From: an uncultured Planctomycetaceae bacterium
GTDB taxonomy: Bacteria > Planctomycetota > Planctomycetia > Pirellulales > UBA1268
Length of the DNA stretch: 6,334 nt
Assembly (NCBI GenBank): GCA_937926325.1
Contig: CALAZQ010000484.1
Span: forward strand, 1 to 6,334
Reading direction: 5' to 3'
Each line of letters begins with the position of its first letter. Position 1 is the first letter of the stretch. This document shows, piece after piece, positions 1 through 6,179 of the stretch. Under the pieces are notes generated by a model that worked only from the letters and a program-made list of their open reading frames with translations, did no database searches and was not told the origin of the DNA. The position numbers and the translations under genes were made by a program.

Positions 1-222
1 GTGGCCGAGTTCGTGCACCAGGATCGAGACGAGCACCGCCCCAGCCCAGACGATCAGGTAGCCGATTAGGGCCCGCTGATCGCCCCCGGCGAACGACTGA
101 CAGATGCCCCAGCCGAGCAGGGCCGCGGCCAGCCAGAACCAGGCCGAGACGCGGACCGCAATCCCGGCAATCTGGAACTGCCAGTCAGCAGGCGTCGGCT
201 GAGGTTCGGAAAGCAGCAGCAT
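1..222 (-). CDS. Site-2 protease-like M50 membrane metallopeptidase, N-terminal part
   Basis: The gene starts at the ATG at 222 and runs off the left edge, so only 74 residues are visible. They show a short polar N-terminus, a motif of the type 'F-x-I-x-G-I-x-V-R-V' leading into a hydrophobic segment (about residues 17-41), and a second hydrophobic segment (about 58-69). The second segment runs into HELGH at residues 70-74, the very edge of the window. HExxH in a membrane helix is the zinc site of M50 (site-2 protease) peptidases: two His ligands and a catalytic Glu. Such enzymes cut transmembrane segments within the bilayer, often in signalling or envelope stress. The second half, with the third zinc ligand, lies outside the window, so activity cannot be judged and the substrate is unknown. 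The only SD-like bases (AAGGG, 224-228) are too close to the ATG to be convincing. The gene is 106 bp downstream of the PEP-CTERM gene on the same strand. Confidence 0.8.
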   Translation of the reverse strand, partial: MLLLSEPQPTPADWQFQIAGIAVRVSAWFWLAAALLGWGICQSFAGGDQRALIGYLIVWAGAVLVSILVHELGH

Positions 223-328
223 ACCCTTGGTTGTATCTGATTTCAGGCCGCCTGCCCGGTTGCGTCTGCCGACGTGACATGCCACACCATGACGGCCCGC
301 AAGCAACACGCATGGAGCGGGCGAGCCT

Positions 329-1864
329 TCATGTCGGGCGACGTCCGCGAAAGGTGATCAGGCGGCAGGCGACTGCCGCGGCACCGGAGGCGATCAAGAA
401 ACCAGCGGTCGGCTCCGGTACGGCGACAAGCTCGTAGCCGCTCAGTTCGGTGTCTTGTGGGAGCGTGATACTGGCAAAGTTGGCGGCATCAAATCCACCG
501 GAAAACAGCGTCCAGCGGTCGCCTACCGTCGGGACGAACCCGCCGGAGAAGGCGATCACGAGATCACCGCCCGAGACATCGCTGGCCGCGTTTGCCGAGA
601 AGGTGTCGTACTGCCCGCCTGCGGTGCCCGCGATATCGAGGAGCAGCGAGCTTCCTGTCGCGAACGTGCCGTCGACCATGGTCACGGCCCCCCCGCCGTT
701 GCCGACATCGAGCAGCCCGGAAAGCGTGACGTCGGTAAGGGTCCCGGGCCCCGTCACGTTGGAGGAGAACGCAATCCCGTCACGAGACAAAAAAGGATCG
801 ACGTCGCCGACAACCGAGCCTCCGTTGAGCTCGACGCTGGCCGAGACCGTGCCGTAACCGGTCAGACTCGTGTTGGCGTTGAGTGAAAGAGGGCCTCCGG
901 AGCCCATCGAGAGCGTGCCGCCGGAGAGCTGGAGCGTGCCGCTGGTGATTGCGAGGTTGGCCGCGTCAAAGGTGCCAACCTCTAGCAGCCCGCCGTCAAG
1001 CGTGGTGCCGGAGAGCGACGCGGATGCGCCGGAGAGCGTGACGGTCCTGCCGGTGGCGATCACCCCCAGGTTGCTATTCGCGCCGGTCAGGTCGAGCGTC
1101 GCACCAGCGTCCATGGTGAAGCTCGTGACGACCGAAAAATCCTGCCCGGCATTGAGCGAGAGCCTGGATCCGTTCCCAACGCTCACGTTGAGGGTGCCTA
1201 AGTTGAGCAGACTGTCGGCCTCGAGAAGGCCCCCATTGCTGACAGTGACCGTGAGCGCGCTCCCAGATGCTACGACCACCTCATTTCTGACGAAAACCAC
1301 TGAAGGATTCGTGCTGGTGCCTGCAAACCCGTCGATCGTCAGCGAGGCATTTGTGGCAGACGAGGTCGCCACAAAGGCCTCCCCCGCAAGCACGCCACCG
1401 TTGCGGATTTCAACGCTGCTGCCCGTGTTTTGCTGGATGAAGAATCGATTGGTGAACGTGCCCTCGGTCAGGCTCATGTCCAGACGGGAGCGGTTGGCAC
1501 CCACCAGCGTGCCGTCGATGACGAGCCGGCTGTTGTTGCCCCGCATGTCGAAATTGAAGCCATCCGCGATCGTCATTCGACCGGCATTTTCCAGTGTCAA
1601 CTGGTTGTACGAACTCGAGAAGGATCCCAGTGTCACCGTGCCGGCAGCGGCGTAGGAATAGCCGGCGGTCGAGCCGATCAGATACACCGCCGGGTCACCT
1701 GCGGTCCCGCCGGCAGCCATCGTCAGGGGAACCGCAGCATCCACGGCGATCACACCCGCTCGGGCAACTGACAACCCGTAGCCACAACAAAGGCCGCCGA
1801 GGCAAGCAGCGAGCGAAGCTGCCAGGTTCTTGACGTGGCGGCGGCGTGACGAGAGAGAAAGCAT
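329..1864 (-). CDS. Secreted PEP-CTERM protein with autotransporter-type beta-strand repeats
   Basis: This 511-residue exported surface protein was probably processed by an exosortase. The N-terminus has a basic stretch (RRRH, residues 7-10), a hydrophobic core, and an A-R-A cleavage site at 34-36. Residues 40-440 are low in charge and rich in Gly, Ser, Thr and Asn, with repeated short beta-strand turns of the type 'G-G-x-L-x-V', as in right-handed beta-helix passenger domains. Residues 406-455 carry the common module with 'G-Q-Y-D' (417-420) and 'VGDRWTLFSGG'. The C-terminus has VPEPT (482-486), a hydrophobic segment and an Arg-rich tail (R501, R506, R508, R509), which is the PEP-CTERM sorting signal. 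The reading frame stays open upstream to 1936, but the ATG at 1864 was chosen because it has an SD 10 nt upstream and directly precedes the signal peptide. A lipobox-like L-A-A-C occurs at 18-21. The ligand or role is unknown; an extracellular matrix or surface-layer role is inference. Confidence 0.9.
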   Translation of the reverse strand: MLSLSSRRRHVKNLAASLAACLGGLCCGYGLSVARAGVIAVDAAVPLTMAAGGTAGDPAVYLIGSTAGYSYAAAGTVTLGSFSSSYNQLTLENAGRMTIADGFNFDMRGNNSRLVIDGTLVGANRSRLDMSLTEGTFTNRFFIQQNTGSSVEIRNGGVLAGEAFVATSSATNASLTIDGFAGTSTNPSVVFVRNEVVVASGSALTVTVSNGGLLEADSLLNLGTLNVSVGNGSRLSLNAGQDFSVVTSFTMDAGATLDLTGANSNLGVIATGRTVTLSGASASLSGTTLDGGLLEVGTFDAANLAITSGTLQLSGGTLSMGSGGPLSLNANTSLTGYGTVSASVELNGGSVVGDVDPFLSRDGIAFSSNVTGPGTLTDVTLSGLLDVGNGGGAVTMVDGTFATGSSLLLDIAGTAGGQYDTFSANAASDVSGGDLVIAFSGGFVPTVGDRWTLFSGGFDAANFASITLPQDTELSGYELVAVPEPTAGFLIASGAAAVACRLITFRGRRPT

Positions 1865-1874
1865 CAGCGAGCGG

Positions 1875-1880
1875 TCCTTA
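1875..1880 (-). promoter_or_regulatory. SD of the PEP-CTERM gene overlapping the hydrolase stop codon
   Basis: On the minus strand the hexamer TAAGGA contains the hydrolase TAA stop (1880-1878), and AAGGA serves as the SD, 10 nt before the ATG at 1864. It decides the start of the PEP-CTERM gene. It also suggests that ribosomes ending on the hydrolase could re-initiate on the next gene. Confidence 0.7.
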
Positions 1881-2873
1881 TTCAAAACGTTGATGATCGA
1901 TGAAGGTGGCAACGGCCTGCTGCACGGCGGGGTCATCCATCAGCAAGGAGTGAACCTGGTTATACGCACGCAGTGCCCCGCCCGGCAGCCTGGTCTCATC
2001 GACACTGACGACGAAGTCGCCGGCTTCACCGACGAGGGGGTTGACGACCCCATCCGGCAGCCGGCCCGCAATGATGCCGAACGGGCAATTGGGAATGGCA
2101 AGGTGCGCCTCCAGGTGCGGCCACTGCGGGCCAAGCTCGAGCCCCCCCTGCCCCGCGACCAGGCCGTAGGCCGGGAGCTTGGCCAGTTGCCTGGCGATCG
2201 CAGCCCCCTGATTCGGCGGCCCGATCATCACCACCGTCTTGACCCGCTCGAGCAACTGCTGGTTGCCGTCCCGCTCCCAATCGCCCAATGCATGCCGCAC
2301 GACAATGTTGCCCATGCTGTGTCCGACGAAACTAATCGCTGCCGTTGCGGAAAGCCCCTCAACAACCTCCCTGAGCGCGGCGGCATGCGTGGCGATCGAT
2401 CCTCGGGTGCTGGCATATTCAAACAGCACGATTCGTCGTGTCTCAGGATGCTCCAGGGCGGTGCCGAGCTGCCGCATCGACGCCGCCGACCGAAACAGGC
2501 CGTGCACCAGGATGACATGGTGCAGCCCCGCGGACTGATCGCCGACGTGCTGCCGGTTGAGCACTCGTTCGCACGCTACCCGTGAACCCCAGGCATGGCG
2601 GACATTGGCGGGGTCGAGCAGCCGCCAGTGCCCGGTGACGACGTTCTGCTGGATCCGCCAGCCGTCCCGCCAGCAATGGTCGGTCCAGAACTGCTTGCCG
2701 CCGGCGGTCGGGAGCTGCAGGTTGAAGTTCTCGCTGCTGTCGGTGAACTCTGGTCGCGGGGCAGCACCGTCGATCCGGCTGTCTGGAGCGGCCATCGGAG
2801 CCTCGGTCTCAAATGAAGGAAACACGCACACGGCAGCGACGGCAGCCAGCAATAGTCTGTGGGTTTTACCCAT
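1878..2873 (-). CDS. Exported alpha/beta hydrolase (lipase/esterase type)
   Basis: This is a 331-residue serine hydrolase of the alpha/beta fold. An N-terminal signal peptide is likely (residues 1 to about 25: basic MGKTHR, then a hydrophobic run). After a linker, the fold starts near 117 with ILVHGLF (121-127), whose HG helps form the oxyanion hole. The nucleophile elbow is GHSMG (184-188, Ser186). The probable acid is Asp286 in GDFVVSVDETRL, and the probable base is His308 in NQVHSLL, followed by MDDPAVQQAV as in related lipases. The complete triad predicts an active esterase, lipase or acyltransferase; the substrate cannot be read from sequence. The frame is open upstream to 3056, inside lpxB. 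The ATG at 2873 is preferred because it begins the signal peptide, although its SD (GGAG, 2885-2888, spacing 11) is only fair. It lies 73 bp after lpxB and 13 bp before the PEP-CTERM gene. Envelope lipid or surface polymer is a guess for its target. Confidence 0.9.
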   Translation of the reverse strand: MGKTHRLLLAAVAAVCVFPSFETEAPMAAPDSRIDGAAPRPEFTDSSENFNLQLPTAGGKQFWTDHCWRDGWRIQQNVVTGHWRLLDPANVRHAWGSRVACERVLNRQHVGDQSAGLHHVILVHGLFRSAASMRQLGTALEHPETRRIVLFEYASTRGSIATHAAALREVVEGLSATAAISFVGHSMGNIVVRHALGDWERDGNQQLLERVKTVVMIGPPNQGAAIARQLAKLPAYGLVAGQGGLELGPQWPHLEAHLAIPNCPFGIIAGRLPDGVVNPLVGEAGDFVVSVDETRLPGGALRAYNQVHSLLMDDPAVQQAVATFIDHQRFE

Positions 2874-2946
2874 ATCGCAGTCGGCTCCAGTCGCCTGATC
2901 GATCCTTACCCCAGCGTAATCGGTTCCAGACTCAGCCGCCGGCGGT

Positions 2947-4197
2947 CTAGGCCGCGCGGCGAGGATCGTCCGCCGATGTGACCGACTGCTCCCCGGCCGC
3001 AATCGCCAGGACGACCTCGGCAGCGCGGGCCGCCGAGCCCGGCCGGGCGACGGCATCGGCCACTTCCCTGATCCGGGAGCGAACTTCCTCGAGCGCAGTG
3101 GCGTCGGTCAGCCACGTGATCACGTGGCCGGCGGCCCGCTCGGCCGGATCGCCGACGCTCAGATATTCAGGGAACACGGCTTCGGGATCGGCCGGCGGCA
3201 CTCCGCGGGGTGGCCAGAGCACCGGCCGGACCGGCCCCACGGGCTCGCGGCAGGCAAGCAGGTTGACCAGCGTGATAAACCGGGCGTGACGGAAGAAGCT
3301 CTGCACGACGTAGGCGAAGCCGCCGATCCGATAGACGATCACCGTCGGCACGCCCGCGGCGAGCAACTCGAGCGACACCGAGCCGCTGACGGCGATCGCG
3401 ACGGTGGCCTTCCCGATCAGTTCGCGGGTCTGCCCCGCGGCGACCTCGACGTCCAGGCTCTGCATCTCGGGGCTTTCCGCAATCACCCGCCGCACCCGAG
3501 CGGCATGCCGCTCGTGGAGGGCCGCCACGACGAGCCGCGCGGCGGGCACCTCCCGCCGCACCGCCTCAGCCGCCCGGAGGATGCTGCCGAGATTGCCGTC
3601 GATCTCCTGGCCACGCGAGCCGGGCAGGAGGAGCACCAGCGGCCCAGCCGCGCCGTCAGCCGGCGGCCACCCCGGCCGGCCGGCATCAGGGCGAGTGTCG
3701 AGCTCGTCGAAGAAGGGATGGCCGACGAGCGTGCTGGCCATGCCCTGCCGCGTGAACCAGTCGTGCTCGAAAGGCAAGGCCGAGAGGACGTGGTCCACCA
3801 GCCGCCGCATCTTGTTGATCCGCCAACTCGCCCAGGCCCAGATCTGGGGTGGGCAGTAGAAGACGACCGGGATGCCATGTCGCTTGGCCCGCCAGGCGAG
3901 CCACCAGTGGAAGCCGGGGAAGTCGACCAGCACGCAGACATCGGGCTTCTCGTCAAGGAAACTCCGCTCCGCCCGGCGGGCCAGATCGACGAACCGATGA
4001 ATCGAGACGACCACCCGCACGAACCACATCACCGCCAGGCTCGTCAGGTCGGCCACCAGCCGGCAGCCAGCGGCCTCCAACTGCGGCCCGCCCAGGCCGA
4101 CACACTCGACATCGGGCCGCCGCCGCCGCACCGCCCGCACGAGCGCCGCAGCGTGGTGGTCACCCGAAGGCTCACCGGCTGAGAGAAAAATCCGCAT
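2947..4197 (-). CDS. lpxB: Lipid-A-disaccharide synthase
   Basis: LpxB joins UDP-2,3-diacylglucosamine and lipid X to give lipid A disaccharide phosphate, releasing UDP, at the cytoplasmic face of the inner membrane. The 416-residue protein (family usually about 380) shows the GT-B fold landmarks in order: AGEPSGD (7-13), DFPGFH (92-97), PPQIWAWASWR (116-126), GHPFFDEL (159-166), LLPGSRGQEI (190-199), SGSVSLELLAAGVPTVIVYR (271-290) and NLLACREPV (312-320). The next conserved element, FPEYL (342-346), is delayed by about 20 Pro-rich residues compared with E. coli LpxB, which accounts for much of the extra length. The family 'DxPxFN' element ends in His here. The ATG at 4197 was chosen because GGTGGAG lies 6 nt upstream; an in-frame GTG at 4209 falls inside that SD. 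No other lpx gene is in the window, so the gene stands apart from the usual lpxA/lpxD/fabZ cluster. Presence of lpxB points to a lipid A-bearing outer membrane. Confidence 0.93.
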   Translation of the reverse strand: MRIFLSAGEPSGDHHAAALVRAVRRRRPDVECVGLGGPQLEAAGCRLVADLTSLAVMWFVRVVVSIHRFVDLARRAERSFLDEKPDVCVLVDFPGFHWWLAWRAKRHGIPVVFYCPPQIWAWASWRINKMRRLVDHVLSALPFEHDWFTRQGMASTLVGHPFFDELDTRPDAGRPGWPPADGAAGPLVLLLPGSRGQEIDGNLGSILRAAEAVRREVPAARLVVAALHERHAARVRRVIAESPEMQSLDVEVAAGQTRELIGKATVAIAVSGSVSLELLAAGVPTVIVYRIGGFAYVVQSFFRHARFITLVNLLACREPVGPVRPVLWPPRGVPPADPEAVFPEYLSVGDPAERAAGHVITWLTDATALEEVRSRIREVADAVARPGSAARAAEVVLAIAAGEQSVTSADDPRRAA

Positions 4198-4203
4198 TGA
4201 AAA

Positions 4204-4210
4204 CTCCACC
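4204..4210 (-). promoter_or_regulatory. Shine-Dalgarno site of lpxB
   Basis: The minus strand reads GGTGGAG followed by 6 nt (TTTTCA) and the ATG at 4197. It fixes the lpxB start over the in-frame GTG at 4209, which is part of the SD itself. The GGAG (4204-4207) can also pair with CTCC just upstream (plus 4211-4214) across a 3-nt loop. Confidence 0.65.
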
Positions 4211-4286
4211 GGAGCAGGGCTGCTTCGCAGGAGTATTTCAAGAACGGCCCGGCCGACCTAGGCCATTTTGGGGCTGTATCCCGCGG

Positions 4287-4718
4287 CTACCTGGCCGGGG
4301 CAAAGCCCTTGGCGATGTCGCCGAAGACCATCGTCACCTGCTCGTCGGGCCCGGCCTTGGCGACCTTGCCTTTGCAGTTGTTGCAGCAGAAGCCGACGGT
4401 CGCACCGCCGATGTCGAGCTCCGTGCCAGGCTTCACGCCACGGCCGCTCAAGGGGCAGCCCTTCTGAACGAGCTGGCGGGTGACCACCATCTGCTGATGG
4501 GCCTTGGCGGCGAACTTCGCCGAATCGGCCTCGAACGCCTTCTCGCACTTCTCGCAGCAGAACCAGACGCTTCCGCCGTCGAACTCGACACTCACCTCGG
4601 GGTCGCAGGGCTGATCAGAGACCGGGCACATCGGCTGCGGCCCCTTCGTCGCCGGGGCCGCGATCACCACGGCCGTCAGGACGGCGGCTCCGGCTGCACA
4701 TAGAAACGACATCTTCAT
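4287..4718 (-). CDS. Small exported protein with two YHS-like cysteine motifs
   Basis: This 143-residue protein has a signal peptide (about 1-21: MKMS, hydrophobic core, A-A-P-A) and two related metal-binding-type units. Unit 1 has CPVSDQPC (31-38) and FCCEKC (53-58), followed by an 'xAF' helix. Unit 2 has CPLSGRGV (88-95) and FCCNNC (110-115), followed by KGKV. 'CP-x(n)-FCCxxC' resembles YHS/TRASH-type domains, small zinc-ribbon-like folds linked to heavy-metal sensing, copper handling and oxidases. Unit 1 has five cysteines and unit 2 four, as C38 is matched by Val95, so the two sites may differ in metal affinity. The start at 4718 is backed by GGAGA 8 nt upstream; the frame runs open to 4817 but overlaps the MFS gene. 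It lies 70 bp after the MFS gene and 89 bp before lpxB on the same strand. A periplasmic metal chaperone or redox role is inference; no metal transporter is adjacent unless the MFS protein is one. Confidence 0.85.
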   Translation of the reverse strand: MKMSFLCAAGAAVLTAVVIAAPATKGPQPMCPVSDQPCDPEVSVEFDGGSVWFCCEKCEKAFEADSAKFAAKAHQQMVVTRQLVQKGCPLSGRGVKPGTELDIGGATVGFCCNNCKGKVAKAGPDEQVTMVFGDIAKGFAPAR

Positions 4719-4726
4719 GGCTGCAT

Positions 4727-4731
4727 TCTCC
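4727..4731 (-). promoter_or_regulatory. Shine-Dalgarno site of the YHS-like gene
   Basis: The minus strand reads GGAGA, then 8 nt, then the ATG at 4718. It selects the short start that begins directly with the signal peptide, rather than the longer frame reaching into the MFS gene. Confidence 0.6.
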
Positions 4732-4780
4732 GGGGAGTCTGGAAACGTCTGCTGGAGCCGCACGCCCCACGCAAACCTGC

Positions 4781-4803
4781 GACCCGGATCATAGCCCCGG
4801 GTC
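4781..4803 (-). other. Inverted repeat spanning the MFS stop codon
   Basis: GACCCGG (4781-4787) and CCGGGTC (4797-4803) form a perfect 7-bp stem with a 9-nt loop that contains the MFS TGA stop (4791-4789). No U-tract follows on the minus strand, so a classical intrinsic terminator is not supported. It could stabilise the mRNA end, weaken read-through to the YHS-like gene, or be chance in GC-rich DNA. Confidence 0.4.
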
Positions 4804-6117
4804 GCTCGGCAGGACAACGTGCTCTCGGTATCGGGGTTCCGGCAAACCCACGGCGATGACCGCCCCGGCGGCGATCACAGCAGACCCTGCCACGAAGACC
4901 GGCCGGGCACCGATCTGGTCGACCGCCAGGCCGATCAGCGGCGAGAGCACGAAGGGAGCCGCCAGGGCCGCCCCCACGATGCTCACATAGCGGGGATGCT
5001 CCGGGATGCCGGGGGCCAGTTCGAGGGCGTAGCCCATCAGAATCTTCAGGGTGATCGGATTGAGCCCGAGCGGGGCATAGACGAGCCAGAACCAGCGGCC
5101 CGCGACCGCCGGCGAGAGGAGCGAGAGGCCGGTCACGATCAGCGGCGTCAGGGCGGAGACGGCCACCAGCCCGATCAACACGATCCGCGTGCCCCGCCGA
5201 TCGGCCAGCGGCCCTGCCACGATGCTCACCAGCCCGGTCGCGATGTTCTGCACGACCACCCAGGTGACGAGGCTCGTCATCGGCGTGCCGAGGGTGTCGC
5301 GGGCGAAGGCCTGGTAGTGCGGGAAGAGCATGATCACCGCCGAGAAGCAGGCCGCCACGACTGTCAGCCGCCGCAGGGGTGGATCGGTCGCCAGGATCTT
5401 CCGCCAGGTGGCGAGGCCGGCCACGAGCCCGGCCAATCCGCTCGCCGGACGGCCGCCCTGCCCCGCCGGCTCGTCGGGCGGCTCGTCGAGGAGGGCGGGC
5501 ACGACCGCCGCGGCGGCAAAGAAGACGGCCGTGGCGGCGAAGATCTTCGGGAAGCCGTCGGGCTCGGCCAGCCACGGACCCAGCAAGAAAATCGAGGCGG
5601 CGATCGCCAGGACGCTGCCGATCGCCACGCTGACAAGCAACGCCCGCCCCCGGTTGCCCGGCTGGATCAGCTTGCCCTGAAGCGTCGCCAGGACGAGTTG
5701 ATTGAGGCCGTTGACCGCCGAGAAGCTGGCATAGAGCACGAGAAAGAGCCCGGCAAGCAGGTGGGGCCGGGCCGCCGCCAGGGGCTGCCAGGCGGCGGCC
5801 AGAATCCCGAAGGTGGCGGCCAGGGCGACGGACGTGACCACGGCCACCGGCCACTTCCGCGGCATCCGCGAGAGCGGCCCGGCGAAGAACAGCGGGGGAA
5901 TGCTCTGCCCGCCCCGGTTGAGCACCGGCAGCAGGCCGCGGAGCAGGCCGGAATCGGCGACCGCGTCGAGTACCGCCGGCATGTTCACCGTCTCGGTCTT
6001 GAAGACCCAGCCGACCCGGGCCAGCAGCTGGTAGACGACGATCCAACAGGTGTTGCGGATTTCCCGGGTCGGTGTTGTGCTCCGCGAACGATGGTTGGAG
6101 TTGTGTGGGACTGCCAT
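4789..6117 (-). CDS. Major facilitator superfamily (MFS) transporter
   Basis: This 442-residue inner-membrane protein has the hydrophobic pattern of a 12-helix MFS carrier. Clear segments lie near 25-40, 88-110, 118-138, 159-183, 190-210, 250-272, 282-303, 311-335, 342-365, 377-398 and 405-425. The two halves are joined by a charged, Pro/Gly-rich loop (about 211-240). The second half carries MFS motif A, GPLADRRGTR (302-311), between two helices; the equivalent in the first half (GPLSRMPRKW, 80-89) is degenerate. VYQLLARVGWVFKTETVNMPAVLD (about 28-51), followed by LNRGGQSIPPLFFA, recalls an N-terminus common in planctomycete MFS proteins of unknown substrate. The substrate cannot be assigned. 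The ATG at 6117 gives a natural N-terminus, but no strong SD precedes it. The gene is divergent from the lactonase-type gene, with 62 bp between the starts, so the two promoters must overlap. A YHS-like gene follows 70 bp downstream. Confidence 0.93.
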   Translation of the reverse strand: MAVPHNSNHRSRSTTPTREIRNTCWIVVYQLLARVGWVFKTETVNMPAVLDAVADSGLLRGLLPVLNRGGQSIPPLFFAGPLSRMPRKWPVAVVTSVALAATFGILAAAWQPLAAARPHLLAGLFLVLYASFSAVNGLNQLVLATLQGKLIQPGNRGRALLVSVAIGSVLAIAASIFLLGPWLAEPDGFPKIFAATAVFFAAAAVVPALLDEPPDEPAGQGGRPASGLAGLVAGLATWRKILATDPPLRRLTVVAACFSAVIMLFPHYQAFARDTLGTPMTSLVTWVVVQNIATGLVSIVAGPLADRRGTRIVLIGLVAVSALTPLIVTGLSLLSPAVAGRWFWLVYAPLGLNPITLKILMGYALELAPGIPEHPRYVSIVGAALAAPFVLSPLIGLAVDQIGARPVFVAGSAVIAAGAVIAVGLPEPRYREHVVLPSDPGL

Positions 6118-6136
6118 GCGACTACGATCAGAGGCG

Positions 6137-6154
6137 GGGCCCCAGGAGGGGCCC
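6137..6154. promoter_or_regulatory. GC hairpin in the divergent intergenic region
   Basis: GGGCCCC (6137-6143) and GGGGCCC (6148-6154) form a perfect 7-bp all-GC stem with a 4-nt loop (AGGA on plus, TCCT on minus). It sits midway in the 62-bp gap between the MFS start (6117) and the lactonase-type start (6180). It could be an operator shared by both genes or a hairpin in either 5' leader. Weaker inverted arms flank it (6119-6124 with 6171-6176, and 6125-6128 with 6161-6164). No clear -35/-10 pair was seen in the gap. Confidence 0.5.
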
Positions 6155-6165
6155 GGCCGAATCGT

Positions 6166-6170
6166 GAGGA
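6166..6170 (+). promoter_or_regulatory. Shine-Dalgarno site of the lactonase-type gene
   Basis: GAGGA lies 9 nt before the ATG at 6180 and supports that start. It falls between the two arms of the weak flanking inverted repeats around the GC hairpin. Confidence 0.6.
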
Positions 6171-6179
6171 TAGTCGATC

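Noticed and set aside
295..322. GCCCGC/GCGGGC inverted repeat just after the PEP-CTERM stop, considered as a terminator
   Set aside because: It has a 6-bp stem, a 16-nt loop and no U-tract; it is too weak to call in GC-rich DNA.
231..437. Small plus-strand frame of 68 codons across the gap at 223-328
   Set aside because: It overlaps the end of the PEP-CTERM gene and has no SD, domain or signal; the translation looks random. Nothing else was seen in this gap.
870..1655. Open plus-strand frame of 261 codons opposite the PEP-CTERM gene
   Set aside because: The Ser/Pro/Thr/Val-rich translation mirrors the repetitive Gly/Ser/Thr coding on the other strand. It has no signal peptide or recognisable domain.
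1865..1936. Longer start for the PEP-CTERM gene, overlapping the hydrolase
   Set aside because: It would put 24 polar residues before the signal peptide, and a better SD precedes the ATG at 1864.
1830..2585. Open plus-strand frame of 251 codons opposite the hydrolase
   Set aside because: It is antisense to a gene with a complete catalytic triad, and the translation has no motif.
2936..2945. CCGCCGGCGG palindrome right after the lpxB stop
   Set aside because: It is self-complementary with no loop, and no U-tract follows; probably chance.
2874..3056. Longer start for the hydrolase, inside lpxB
   Set aside because: It would add 61 Arg/Pro-rich residues before a natural signal peptide and overlap the coding end of lpxB.
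3124..4182. Open plus-strand frame of 352 codons opposite lpxB
   Set aside because: It is antisense to a clear lpxB. Its composition (Arg, Pro, His and Gly rich, no hydrophobic core or motif) is that of a GC-rich shadow frame.
4245..4255. CGGC/GCCG hairpin followed by TTCTT on the minus strand between the YHS-like gene and lpxB, considered as a terminator
   Set aside because: It has only about 4 bp of stem and a broken T run.
4715..6046. Minus-strand frame of 443 codons overlapping the MFS gene in another frame
   Set aside because: The translation is Arg/Gly/Ala/Pro rich without membrane segments, while the other frame gives a textbook MFS protein.
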